NCBI RefSeq assembly: GCF_039812505.1
Contig: NZ_JBDIAQ010000050.1
Span: 1-23,605 of the forward strand
Origin: Intrasporangium_A sp039812505
Lineage (GTDB): Bacteria; Actinomycetota; Actinomycetes; Actinomycetales; Dermatophilaceae
Direction: 5' to 3'
Length of the DNA: 23,605 bases
Shown: in pieces, positions 9,297 through 16,726 of the stretch
How the letters are laid out: the number at the start of each line of letters is the position of its first letter
Numbering within the stretch: position 1 is the first letter of the stretch
Notes under the pieces: generated by a model
Seen by the model: only the letters and a program-made list of their open reading frames with translations
What the model was told of the DNA's origin: nothing
Database searches by the model: none
Program-made: the position numbers and the translations under genes

Positions 9297-9431
9297 GCCT
9301 CGGGGCCGGCGGCTCGGGCGGGCACGGGGTGGGCGCATGCCTGCTTCCTCGGGGCGTGGTCGCACCTGGGAGCGCGAGACTGGACGCACCGGGGGCCGGA
9401 AGGCGCGGCCCGCCGGCCCGAAGGAGGGGCA

Positions 9432-10286
9432 ATGCCCGAGGGTGACACCGTGTGGCGGACCGCGCAGCGGCTGCATGCCGCGCTGGCCGGGGCTCCGGTC
9501 GTCACCGCCGACCTGCGCTGGCCCGGCCTGTCCACGGCAGACCTGCGCGGCCGGGTCACGCTCGAGGTCGTGAGCCGGGGCAAGCACCTGCTGCATCGCA
9601 TGCAGGGCGGGCTGACGCTCCACTCGCACCTGCGCATGGAGGGCGCATGGCGGATCGAGGCGACCGCCACCCTGAAACCGGGATGGCTCCGCTCGCCCGA
9701 GCTGCGAGCCCTGGTCGCGACCGCCGACTGGACCGCGCTCGGCCTGCGGCTCGGCGAGCTCGACCTGGTGTCGACGGCCCGCGAGTCGGAGCTGATCGGG
9801 CATCTCGGCCCTGACCTGCTCGGCCCGGACTGGGACGCGGCGGCGGCAGCGCGGTGCGTCGCCAACCTGCAGACCAGCCGGGTCCCGGTGGCCGCGGCGC
9901 TGCTCGACCAGCGCAACCTGGCCGGGCTCGGCACGATCTGGACGGCCGAGACACTGTTCGCCGAGCGGATGAGCCCGTGGGCGGACGCTTCAGGGATCGA
10001 GCAGGACGTCCTGGCGTGTGTCGTGCTTCGGGCGCACGACCTGCTCGACAGGTCGCGCCGGCATGTGGTGCCGTCGTCGACCGGGTCGCAGCGCCGGGGT
10101 GAGTCGATGCGCGTCTACGGGCGTAGTGGGCGAGCGTGCCGGCGGTGCGGCACGACGGTCCGGGTGGCACCGCTCGGCGTGGGCCGGCTCGACCGGCTGA
10201 TCTGCTACTGCCCCGGCTGTCAGGGTGGGCTCGGCCCGACGGACGACGGCCGCAGGCAGGGGCCGCTCGGCTCCCACGGGTCCTGA
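9432..10286 (+). CDS. nei2: Fpg/Nei family DNA glycosylase-AP lyase (Nei2-like endonuclease VIII)
   Basis: A 284-aa base-excision repair enzyme that removes oxidised bases and cleaves the abasic site. The N-terminus MPEGDTVWRTAQRLH supplies the catalytic Pro2 and Glu3. K51 in SRGKHLL is the conserved beta-lyase-region lysine, followed by the HSHLRMEG block. The C-terminus has the family zinc finger, C236-RR-C239 and C260-PG-C263, with an additional Cys at 258. PEGDTVWR marks Nei rather than MutM/Fpg. A strong Shine-Dalgarno (AAGGAGG at 9421-9427) sits just before the ATG. It follows lhr in the same direction after 135 bp, consistent with a DNA repair pair. In that gap, arms at 9393-9399 and 9413-9419 can form a 7-bp stem ending beside the ribosome site. 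Confidence 0.94.
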   Translation: MPEGDTVWRTAQRLHAALAGAPVVTADLRWPGLSTADLRGRVTLEVVSRGKHLLHRMQGGLTLHSHLRMEGAWRIEATATLKPGWLRSPELRALVATADWTALGLRLGELDLVSTARESELIGHLGPDLLGPDWDAAAAARCVANLQTSRVPVAAALLDQRNLAGLGTIWTAETLFAERMSPWADASGIEQDVLACVVLRAHDLLDRSRRHVVPSSTGSQRRGESMRVYGRSGRACRRCGTTVRVAPLGVGRLDRLICYCPGCQGGLGPTDDGRRQGPLGSHGS

Positions 10287-10308
10287 GGGGTCGGCACCCT
10301 TGCCCTGA

Positions 10309-10345
10309 CCGGGTGGGCACCCGGTGGAGCGGGCGCTTGCGCCCG
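10309..10345. terminator. Tandem hairpins between nei2 and the MFS gene
   Basis: Two perfect short stems lie in the 85-bp convergent gap: CCGGGTG/CACCCGG (10309-10324) and CGGGCGC/GCGCCCG around TT (10330-10345). Neither has a T-tract, which is common for actinobacterial terminators. The position between two converging genes suggests bidirectional termination. Confidence 0.55.
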
Positions 10346-10371
10346 GGTCGAGAGGGCACCGGGACGACGGT

Positions 10372-11781
10372 TCACACCCTGGTCCGACGGCCGGACACGA
10401 TCGCGATCGCTGCGATCACGGCCAGCACCGCCCACATGAGAGCGAAGACGTGCACGTCCGAGCCGTGCGGATCGTGCAGGCCTGCGAAGACCGCACCCGA
10501 CAGCGAGATGCCGAGGACCGCTCCGAGCACGTCCGAGAGGTTGAGCGACGAGCTGGCCCGGCCGTGCTCCTCGACGGGGCTGAGCGCAAGCGTCAGGACC
10601 GAGGTCGACGACGTCGCGATCCCCATGGCCAGGCCCATCAGGACCGAACCCGCCGCGAGCACCAGCCAGTGCAGGCCCGCGGCCGCCACGACGGCCATCA
10701 GGGCGATGCCGCCGGCCAGGCAGGCGCCACCGGCGGTCACCAGCTCGGTCTTGCGGTCGGCCAGAGTCTGGTTGCCCTGCACCCAGGAGCCGGCCGACCA
10801 GCCGAGCGCCCCGATCGTGAGCACCGCCCCGGCGAGCGTCGGAGAGAGGCCGCGCTCGGCCACGAGCATGAGCGGCACGAAGGCCACCGCCCCGTTGAAG
10901 GTCCCGCTGAGCAGCAACCGGCTCAACATCGTCGCGGGCAGACCGCGCCAGATCCGCAGGGTCCCGCGGGGCGCGAGGCGTGGGTAGACCGCGACGACGC
11001 CGACGAGTCCGACCAAGGTCGCGCCGAGTGCTACCGGGCTGAACGGGACGAGCCGCTCGGCACCGACCTGGAACAGCCCGGCGGCGACCGCGATGGCCAG
11101 CCCCAGCCAAGCGACCCGGCGTTCGGCCGCCAGGTCAGCCGGGGCCGTCGTCTCCCGGAGGACCGCCCCGTCGAGGGCCGAGCGTTGCTGCACCACGATG
11201 ACGAAGGTCGCGGTGACCGGGACGAGGACGACGAGGAACACCCAGCGCCACGAGAACGTCGTGGTGAGCCATCCCGCGATCGGCGGGCCGACCAGTGAGG
11301 GCAGCACCCACGCCGCCGAGGTCCAGCTGAAGACCCGCGGGCGCACCGCTGCCGGGTAGACCCGCCCGGTGACCACGTACAGGGCCACGACGTTGAGCCC
11401 GGCCCCGAGGCCCGCCACCGCCCGGCCGACGAGCAGCACCGCGAACGACCCGGCGAGACCCGCGACGACACACCCGAGCGCGAACAGCAGCTGCCCCACG
11501 AAGAGCACCTGGTACGGCCCCCGACGGTCGCACCACAGCCCGGACAGCACGGTCCCGAGCAGCTCGGCGGTCAGCATGATCGAGAAGGCCAGGCCGTACG
11601 ACTTGACGGCGTGCAGGTCGGCGGCGACGACGGGCATCGCGGTGGAGATCGCCATCGCCTCGAACGCGATGATCGTGATGAGCGCGATGACGGCGACCGT
11701 GACCAAGCGGTACGGCGCCGACAGCGGGCCGGGCGCACGCGACCCGCGCGCCCCCGCTCGGTCCTGGTCGCGGGTGGTCAC
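10372..11781 (-). CDS. MFS transporter, drug-exporter-like
   Basis: A 469-aa integral membrane protein of the major facilitator superfamily. About 12-14 hydrophobic segments run from residue 26 to the C-terminus. The first contains EAMAISTAMPVVAADL, similar to the TALP/DL signature of DHA-type drug:proton antiporters, and motif A appears as GLWCDRRGPYQVL in the first cytoplasmic loop. A charged residue-poor middle (about 210-240) separates the halves. The substrate cannot be told from sequence. The start is GTG at 11781; no Shine-Dalgarno is present, but TAGCGT ends six bases before it, so the transcript is probably leaderless. It converges on nei2 and is divergent from the secreted peptidase gene. 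The family call is firm; calling it a drug exporter is only a similarity-based suggestion. Confidence 0.88.
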   Translation of the reverse strand: MTTRDQDRAGARGSRAPGPLSAPYRLVTVAVIALITIIAFEAMAISTAMPVVAADLHAVKSYGLAFSIMLTAELLGTVLSGLWCDRRGPYQVLFVGQLLFALGCVVAGLAGSFAVLLVGRAVAGLGAGLNVVALYVVTGRVYPAAVRPRVFSWTSAAWVLPSLVGPPIAGWLTTTFSWRWVFLVVLVPVTATFVIVVQQRSALDGAVLRETTAPADLAAERRVAWLGLAIAVAAGLFQVGAERLVPFSPVALGATLVGLVGVVAVYPRLAPRGTLRIWRGLPATMLSRLLLSGTFNGAVAFVPLMLVAERGLSPTLAGAVLTIGALGWSAGSWVQGNQTLADRKTELVTAGGACLAGGIALMAVVAAAGLHWLVLAAGSVLMGLAMGIATSSTSVLTLALSPVEEHGRASSSLNLSDVLGAVLGISLSGAVFAGLHDPHGSDVHVFALMWAVLAVIAAIAIVSGRRTRV

Positions 11782-11787
11782 CCGGTC

Positions 11788-11793
11788 ACGCTA
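11788..11793 (-). promoter_or_regulatory. -10 element of a probable leaderless promoter (MFS gene)
   Basis: TAGCGT on the minus strand matches TANNNT and is followed by six bases and then the GTG start, the usual geometry of leaderless actinobacterial mRNAs. No Shine-Dalgarno competes. The -35 is not recognisable. Confidence 0.5.
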
Positions 11794-12006
11794 CCCAGCG
11801 GGGCGAGTGCCGGAGCGCGCGCGTCGGCCGGCCCACCGACAACCGGACCGTGGCCCGAAAGTATGCGGAGCCAGGCGGACGTCACGTGGGTACCCCACGC
11901 GCCAGCTCCGGCCCCGCGCACCCTATCGGAATCCGCTTGGGAAATGGGTGGTGCGAGCCGTCCTTTTCGTGATTTCCGATGGGTTTCCAGGGCCACCGAC
12001 CCTTCG

Positions 12007-12036
12007 TTGACCCGGTCGCAATCGCGCTGCTACGGT
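12007..12036 (+). promoter_or_regulatory. Sigma70-type promoter of the M14-like peptidase gene
   Basis: TTGACC (12007-12012), an 18-bp spacer and TACGGT (12031-12036) match the -35/-10 pattern of housekeeping actinobacterial promoters well. Transcription would begin near 12043, giving a leader of about 50 bases that contains the GAAGGTGG ribosome site. Confidence 0.6.
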
Positions 12037-12095
12037 CCCGCACATCTCGGAGCCCGCAATCCTTGTGCGCTCCCCGAACAGAAGGTGGTGTGCCA

Positions 12096-14753
12096 GTGGA
12101 ATGGCGCAGAACCGGAGCCGTCACCATTGCCGCCGCCATGAGCCTCACGGGGCTCGGCGCGGTCAACGACAGCAGGGCCCTACCGCAGAACAGCCCTGTC
12201 GTACAACCACTGAAGGCATCCTCGGTGCCGACCCCGAAACAGTTCTTCGGTTTCGAGATGGGAGCAGAAGGAAAGCTGGCCGCGTTCGGCCCCATCAAGC
12301 AGTACCTCTCGCTGCTGGCCGACGGCTCGCCGAACCTCGAGTACGAGGTCGTCGGCAAGACCACCGAGGGTGAGGACTTCCCGGTCCTGCGGGTCAGCTC
12401 ACCGGTGAACCTGAGCCGGCTGGACCACATCCTGGACGTGAACCGGCGCCTGGCCGACCCCGCGCAGATGCAACGGGAGGCCGACCGGGCCGGCCAGTCC
12501 CGCGACGAGTACGCCCGCAACCTCGCGGCGACGAGCGTGCCGGTGTACTACATCGAGGCCGGGATCCACTCGACCGAGGTGGGCAACACCCAGGCCCTGA
12601 TGGACGTCGCCTACCGCTTCGCGACCGACCGGTCCGCGCCGATCCAGAACATCCTCGACAAGATGCTCATCCTGATCGTGCCCTCGCAGAACCCGGACGG
12701 CCACAACAAGGTGATCGACTACTTCAACGAGACCGCCGGAACGGACTTCGCGCGGGTCTTCCCGGACCTGTACCAGAAGTACGTCGGACACGACGACAAT
12801 CGCGACTGGTTCATGTTCACCCAGAAGGAGACCAAGATCCGCGTGGGGCTGGAGCAGAAGTACCGGCCAGTGGTGCAGCATTACATGCACTGGGCCGGCA
12901 CGAACAGCCCGAGAATCTGGTCCCCGCCCTGGGACGAGCCGATGTCGCCGACCCTGGACCCGCTCATCATCGCCTCGTCCAACAGCATCGGCCAGGCCGC
13001 CAACCGCGACCTGGCCGCCGCCGGCAAGACCGGGGCCAAGACCGACGACGCCTACGGCATCATGTGGAACGCCGACGTCATGGGGTACTCCACCTTCCAG
13101 GGCACCAGCACCTGGCTCACCGAGGTGGCCGCGGTCAAGGACCTGGCCTACACCTTCACCTCGGACCAGGTGCTGAACCCGTCGGTTGCCACGATGCGCT
13201 CCCCGCTGCCGTACGACCAGAAGAGCTGGACCCTCAAGCAGACCGTCGACTACGCCAAGACGGCACTGTTCTCCGGCCTTGAGACGGTGGCCGGCAACCC
13301 GCAGCAGTGGCTCTACAACAACACCTACCTGGTCAACAGCCACAGCGAGACGTGGGCCGGCGGACCGTACGCCTACGTCATCTCCGGCAACCAGCGCGAC
13401 CCCTACGCGATGTACGACCTGCTGCGCGTGCTCGACTTCGGCAAGGCCCGGATCGAGCAGAGCACAGCGGCGTTCACCGCCGGGAGCACGCGCTACCCCC
13501 GGGGATCCTGGATCCTGCGGACCGACCAGCCGATGGGCCGGTGGATCGACCAGCTCCTGCGGATCGACGAGTACCCCGACTCGGCCCGCAAGTGCGACAC
13601 CTGCCCGCTGATCCTGCCCTACAGCGAGACGACCGACAACCTCGGCCTGCTGCTCGGCGTGGACGTGGACGCGATCAAGGATGAGCTGACCGTGGGCACC
13701 CGGCAGGTGAGCGGCATCGAGCCGGTCGCACCCGAGTTCCCTCGCGATCCCGGCCGTCGAGGGGCATACGTGCTCAGCCCCACCTCCTACGGCCTCGGCA
13801 AGGTCATCACCGTCCTGGAGGACGCCAACGTGCCGACCTTCCGGGCCAAGGCCCGGTTGGCGGTGCTCGGCCGCACCCTGCCCCCCGGCGCGGTCCTCGT
13901 CCCGGCGACTCCCGAGGTGCGTCGGGTGCTGCGCACGGCCAGCGCCGAGACCGGGCTGCCCGTGTACACGGTCGCGCGGATCCCCAAGGTCAAGGCGCTC
14001 AAGCTGAAGCAGACCACCCGCGTCGGCCTGGTCCGCGGTGCCAACAACATGCCCGGCGGCTGGCTGATGTGGATGTTCGAGCAGTACGGCGTCGACTACC
14101 AGGTCGTCGGGGCCGACGACTACGACGGCCTGGCCAAGAAGTACGACACCATCGTGCTGGCTCCCGGCGTCTCCACCCGGACCCTCACCCAGGGGCTGGA
14201 CCCGGCCCGGTACCCCGACCGGTTCCACTGGGCCCGCGGAGTCCCCGACGCCCCGGCGAAGCTGGCGCAGTTCGTCAAGGACGGCGGCAACCTGGTAGCC
14301 CTCGGTTCGGCCTCCGAGACGGCGCGCACCGCGCTGGACCTGCCGTTGCAGAACGTCACCCCGACGGACCGCAGCACCTTCACCATCCCCGGGGCGCTGT
14401 TGAAGCAGCGGTTCAACAGGCAGGCCCCCGCGGCCTGGGGCATGCCCGCCGAGTGGCCGGTGTGGTACAACAACGACCCGGCCTACCGGCTCACCGGGAC
14501 CGCCCAGGTCGCCGCCGCCTACCCCGACACCGACGGACTGCTCGTCAGCGGGTACGCGCGCGGCGACTCGGCGCTGAAGGGAGCCACCAACGTGGCCAGC
14601 TTCGACGTCGGCAAGGGGCACGTCACCGTCGCCGGCGGGCACATCACGTTCCGGACCTGGCCCCGTGCCACCTGGACGGTGGTCACCAACGCCATCTACA
14701 ACGGCGCCGCAGCGAGCCTGAACCCGGCCCAGCTGCAGCGGTCCATGCAGTAG
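12096..14753 (+). CDS. Secreted M14-family zinc carboxypeptidase-like protein with GATase-like C-terminal domain
   Basis: An 885-aa predicted exported metallopeptidase. The N-terminus (EWRRTGAVTIAAAMSLTGLGAV) looks like a Sec signal peptide of about 22-30 residues. The M14 zinc site is visible as H158-S-T-E161 in AGIHSTEVGN, then NPDGHNKV and DNRDWFMF, with H262 or H265 (QHYMHWAG) as third ligand. A likely catalytic Glu lies in TSTWLTEVA. Beyond about residue 620 the chain resembles a class I glutamine-amidotransferase-like fold (VGLVRGANNMPGGW, DTIVLAPG, FVKDGGNLVALGS). I cannot see a convincing catalytic triad there, so it may be non-catalytic. The GTG at 12096 is preferred because GAAGGTGG (12081-12088) is 7 bases upstream and it starts directly at the signal peptide; GTG 12090 is possible. 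Substrate unknown: extracellular peptides or cell-wall-linked peptides are guesses. Confidence 0.8.
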   Translation: MEWRRTGAVTIAAAMSLTGLGAVNDSRALPQNSPVVQPLKASSVPTPKQFFGFEMGAEGKLAAFGPIKQYLSLLADGSPNLEYEVVGKTTEGEDFPVLRVSSPVNLSRLDHILDVNRRLADPAQMQREADRAGQSRDEYARNLAATSVPVYYIEAGIHSTEVGNTQALMDVAYRFATDRSAPIQNILDKMLILIVPSQNPDGHNKVIDYFNETAGTDFARVFPDLYQKYVGHDDNRDWFMFTQKETKIRVGLEQKYRPVVQHYMHWAGTNSPRIWSPPWDEPMSPTLDPLIIASSNSIGQAANRDLAAAGKTGAKTDDAYGIMWNADVMGYSTFQGTSTWLTEVAAVKDLAYTFTSDQVLNPSVATMRSPLPYDQKSWTLKQTVDYAKTALFSGLETVAGNPQQWLYNNTYLVNSHSETWAGGPYAYVISGNQRDPYAMYDLLRVLDFGKARIEQSTAAFTAGSTRYPRGSWILRTDQPMGRWIDQLLRIDEYPDSARKCDTCPLILPYSETTDNLGLLLGVDVDAIKDELTVGTRQVSGIEPVAPEFPRDPGRRGAYVLSPTSYGLGKVITVLEDANVPTFRAKARLAVLGRTLPPGAVLVPATPEVRRVLRTASAETGLPVYTVARIPKVKALKLKQTTRVGLVRGANNMPGGWLMWMFEQYGVDYQVVGADDYDGLAKKYDTIVLAPGVSTRTLTQGLDPARYPDRFHWARGVPDAPAKLAQFVKDGGNLVALGSASETARTALDLPLQNVTPTDRSTFTIPGALLKQRFNRQAPAAWGMPAEWPVWYNNDPAYRLTGTAQVAAAYPDTDGLLVSGYARGDSALKGATNVASFDVGKGHVTVAGGHITFRTWPRATWTVVTNAIYNGAAASLNPAQLQRSMQ

Positions 14754-14763
14754 CCCGCCCCAG

Positions 14764-14825
14764 CCTGCGACGACGCAGGTCCTGCACGCCGGCCGGCCCC
14801 GGGACCCGACGCCCGGGGCCGGCCG
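14764..14825. terminator. Strong bidirectional terminator between the peptidase gene and glpD
   Basis: Two hairpins fill the 138-bp convergent gap. CCTGCG-ACGA-CGCAGG spans 14764-14779. A perfect 14-bp GC-only stem with an 8-base loop has arms 14790-14803 and 14812-14825. The first hairpin starts ten bases after the peptidase stop. No T-run follows in either direction. Confidence 0.75.
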
Positions 14826-14891
14826 CAGCCCTGCTCGGGCCCAACCCTGTCCGACCCGACCTGCACCGCGCGGTAGCCGGACCGCCCCAGC

Positions 14892-16610
14892 TCAGGCCGG
14901 CGCCACGCTCGGCGGGATCCGCCGGATGTCCGGTGCGGCCAGCCGTTCGGCATTCGCCTCGGAGTCCTCCAGCTCCTCCTGCGACTCGCGCTCGGCGGCG
15001 ACCCGCGCCAGGTAGGCGGCCACCTCGCTCGCGACCCGCGCCTCGTCCCACGCCAGGATCGGCGCGACGACGTGCGCCGCCGGCGCGGCGGAGTCGACCC
15101 CCCGGCTCGGCGACTCGATCGAGACCCGGGTGCGCCGGGTCAACAGGTCGTCCAGGTGCAGCGCGCCCTCGTGGCTGGCGCCGTACGCGATCTCGGCCAG
15201 CAGGTACTGCTCGGCGCCGGGCAGCCCGCCCAGCAGCGCCGGGTCGCCGTCGGCCAGGGCCAGCACCTCGTCGACGAGCGTGCCGTAGCGCTCGACCAGG
15301 TGGGTGACCCGCCACACCGGCAGCCGACGCGCCTCGGCGATCCGCTCGACCCGGTTGAGCAGCGCGGGGTACCCCTCGGCGCCGACCAGCGGGATGTCCT
15401 CGGTGACACTGTCGGGCACGTCGGCCCCCAGGTCCGCCCGCGCGGCGTCGACGGCGTCGGCGGCCATGACCCGGTAGGTCGTGTACTTCCCGCCCGCGAC
15501 CGAGACGAGGCCCGGTTGCGGGCGCGCCACCGCGTGCTCCCGGGACAGCTCGGTGGTGTCCTCGTCCTCCCCGGCGAGCAACGGTCGCAGCCCGGCGTAG
15601 ACGCCCTCGATGTCGGCATGGGTGACCGGTTCGCGCAGCACGGTGGCCAGCCGGTCGAGCAGGTAGTCGATGTCGGCGCGGGTCGCCGCCGGGTGGGCGA
15701 GGTCGAGCTCCCAGTCGGTGTCGGTGGTGCCGATGATCCAGTGGGTCCCCCACGGGATGACGAACAGGACGGACTTCTCCGTCCGCAGGATCAGGCCGGT
15801 CTGCGAGTCGATCCGGTCGCGCGGCACGACGATGTGGATGCCCTTGCTGGCCCGCACCGAGAACCGGCCCCGTCCTCCGGCCATGGCCTGGACGGTGTCG
15901 GTCCACACCCCGGTGCAGTTGATGACCACGGAGGCGTCGACCGCGACCCGCTCGCCGGTCTCGACGTCCTCGACGACGGCGCCGGTGATCCGCTCGCCCG
16001 CGTGCTGCAACGCGACGACACGCGCCGAGCTGAGGACCGTGGCGCCGTACGCCGCCGCGGTCCGGACGGTCGTCAGGGTGTGCCGGGCGTCGTCGGCCTG
16101 CGCGTCGTAGTAGAGCAGCCCCCCGGTGAGCGCCTCCCTGCGCAACGCGGGGGCGTGGCGCAGCGCCCCGGTCCGGGTCAGCTGCCGGTGCCGGGGGGTC
16201 GAGCGGGCCCCCCCGATCGTGTCGTAGAGCGTGAGCCCGGCTGTCACGTAAGGGCGCTCCCAGCCGCGGCCGGTCAGCGGGTAGAGGAATGGGATGGGTC
16301 GCACGAGGTGCGGGGCGATCCGGGTCAACATCAGCTCGCGCTCGCGCAGCGCCTCGCGGACCAGGTCGAAGTTCATCTGCTCGAGGTAGCGCAGCCCGCC
16401 GTGGAACAGCTTCGAGGACCGCGAGGAGGTGCCCGACGCGAAGTCCCGCTGCTCGACCAGCGCCACCGACAGCCCGCGCGTCGCGGCGTCGAGCGCCGTC
16501 CCTGCGCCCGTCACGCCGCCACCGATGACCAGCACGTCGTGTGGCTGCGACCCGAGCCGTTGCCACGCGGTGGCGCGTTGGTCGGGGCTGAGCGCGACGG
16601 GTCGGGTCAT
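14892..16610 (-). CDS. glpD: Aerobic glycerol-3-phosphate dehydrogenase (FAD)
   Basis: A 572-aa FAD-linked, membrane-associated enzyme that oxidises sn-glycerol 3-phosphate to dihydroxyacetone phosphate and passes electrons to the quinone pool. The dinucleotide-binding fold is at residues 25-57 (VLVIGGGVTGAGTALDAA). It is followed by the family signature FASGTSSRSSKLFHGGLRYLEQ, the YPLTGRGW block, KGIHIVVPRDR, VIPWGTHWIIGTTD and VAGGKYTTYRVMA near the C-terminal half. The length is normal for GlpD. The ATG at 16610 has no clear Shine-Dalgarno, but a TAGGCT -10 ends six bases upstream, suggesting a leaderless mRNA. It is divergent from glpK, which makes its substrate, so the two form one glycerol pathway unit. 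No glpF or glpR is in the window. Confidence 0.95.
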   Translation of the reverse strand: MTRPVALSPDQRATAWQRLGSQPHDVLVIGGGVTGAGTALDAATRGLSVALVEQRDFASGTSSRSSKLFHGGLRYLEQMNFDLVREALRERELMLTRIAPHLVRPIPFLYPLTGRGWERPYVTAGLTLYDTIGGARSTPRHRQLTRTGALRHAPALRREALTGGLLYYDAQADDARHTLTTVRTAAAYGATVLSSARVVALQHAGERITGAVVEDVETGERVAVDASVVINCTGVWTDTVQAMAGGRGRFSVRASKGIHIVVPRDRIDSQTGLILRTEKSVLFVIPWGTHWIIGTTDTDWELDLAHPAATRADIDYLLDRLATVLREPVTHADIEGVYAGLRPLLAGEDEDTTELSREHAVARPQPGLVSVAGGKYTTYRVMAADAVDAARADLGADVPDSVTEDIPLVGAEGYPALLNRVERIAEARRLPVWRVTHLVERYGTLVDEVLALADGDPALLGGLPGAEQYLLAEIAYGASHEGALHLDDLLTRRTRVSIESPSRGVDSAAPAAHVVAPILAWDEARVASEVAAYLARVAAERESQEELEDSEANAERLAAPDIRRIPPSVAPA

Positions 16611-16616
16611 GTCGCC

Positions 16617-16622
16617 AGCCTA
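16617..16622 (-). promoter_or_regulatory. -10 element of a probable leaderless promoter (glpD)
   Basis: TAGGCT on the minus strand (TANNNT), then six bases, then the glpD ATG. The expected -35 position (about 16640-16645, TGAGCG) is weak and is overlapped by the palindrome at 16632-16641. Confidence 0.5.
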
Positions 16623-16631
16623 TGCATGAGC

Positions 16632-16641
16632 CGGTATACCG
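16632..16641. promoter_or_regulatory. Palindrome between glpD and glpK, possible operator
   Basis: CGGTATACCG is a perfect 10-bp palindrome within a looser dyad, GAGC...GCTC (28-31 / 41-44 of 16600). It lies in the 116-bp divergent region and overlaps the expected glpD -35. A repressor site is plausible; the protein is unknown. Confidence 0.35.
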
Positions 16642-16713
16642 CTCACCCCGTCCGGCGCGCCCGCGCAGTGCCTGGCCGCGTCCCCGTCCGCTCCGGCGAC
16701 ACGCGCGTCCCGG

Positions 16714-16719
16714 TACCGT
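16714..16719 (+). promoter_or_regulatory. -10 element of a probable leaderless promoter (glpK)
   Basis: TACCGT (TANNNT) is followed by seven bases and the glpK ATG at 16727, with no Shine-Dalgarno between them. The -35 is unclear. Confidence 0.5.
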
Positions 16720-16726
16720 TCCAGCC

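Larger units (their letters stand above)
11782..12095. other. 314-bp divergent intergenic region
   Basis: The longest non-coding stretch in the window, between the MFS gene and the peptidase gene, and locally richer in AT than its surroundings (about 11935-11985). It holds the leaderless -10 of the MFS gene, a small hairpin CGTGGG-TAC-CCCACG (11885-11899), an imperfect inverted pair ATCGGAAT (11925-11932) / ATTTCCGAT (11972-11980), and the peptidase promoter at 12007-12036. No small ORF in it looks real. Confidence 0.5.

Noticed and set aside
9393..9419. 7-bp stem just before the nei2 ribosome site
   Set aside because: Its 13-base loop and the very high GC make such a stem likely by chance; not listed as a separate terminator.
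5379..9803. A 1474-codon open frame antisense to lhr and nei2
   Set aside because: It is a mirror of the high-GC coding strand: its Arg/Pro/Gly/Asp-rich translation shows no domain, whereas the plus strand encodes clear helicase and glycosylase motifs.
12399..14642. A 747-codon open frame antisense to the M14-like gene
   Set aside because: Compositional shadow; no recognisable domain, and the plus strand has the zinc-site motifs and a promoter.
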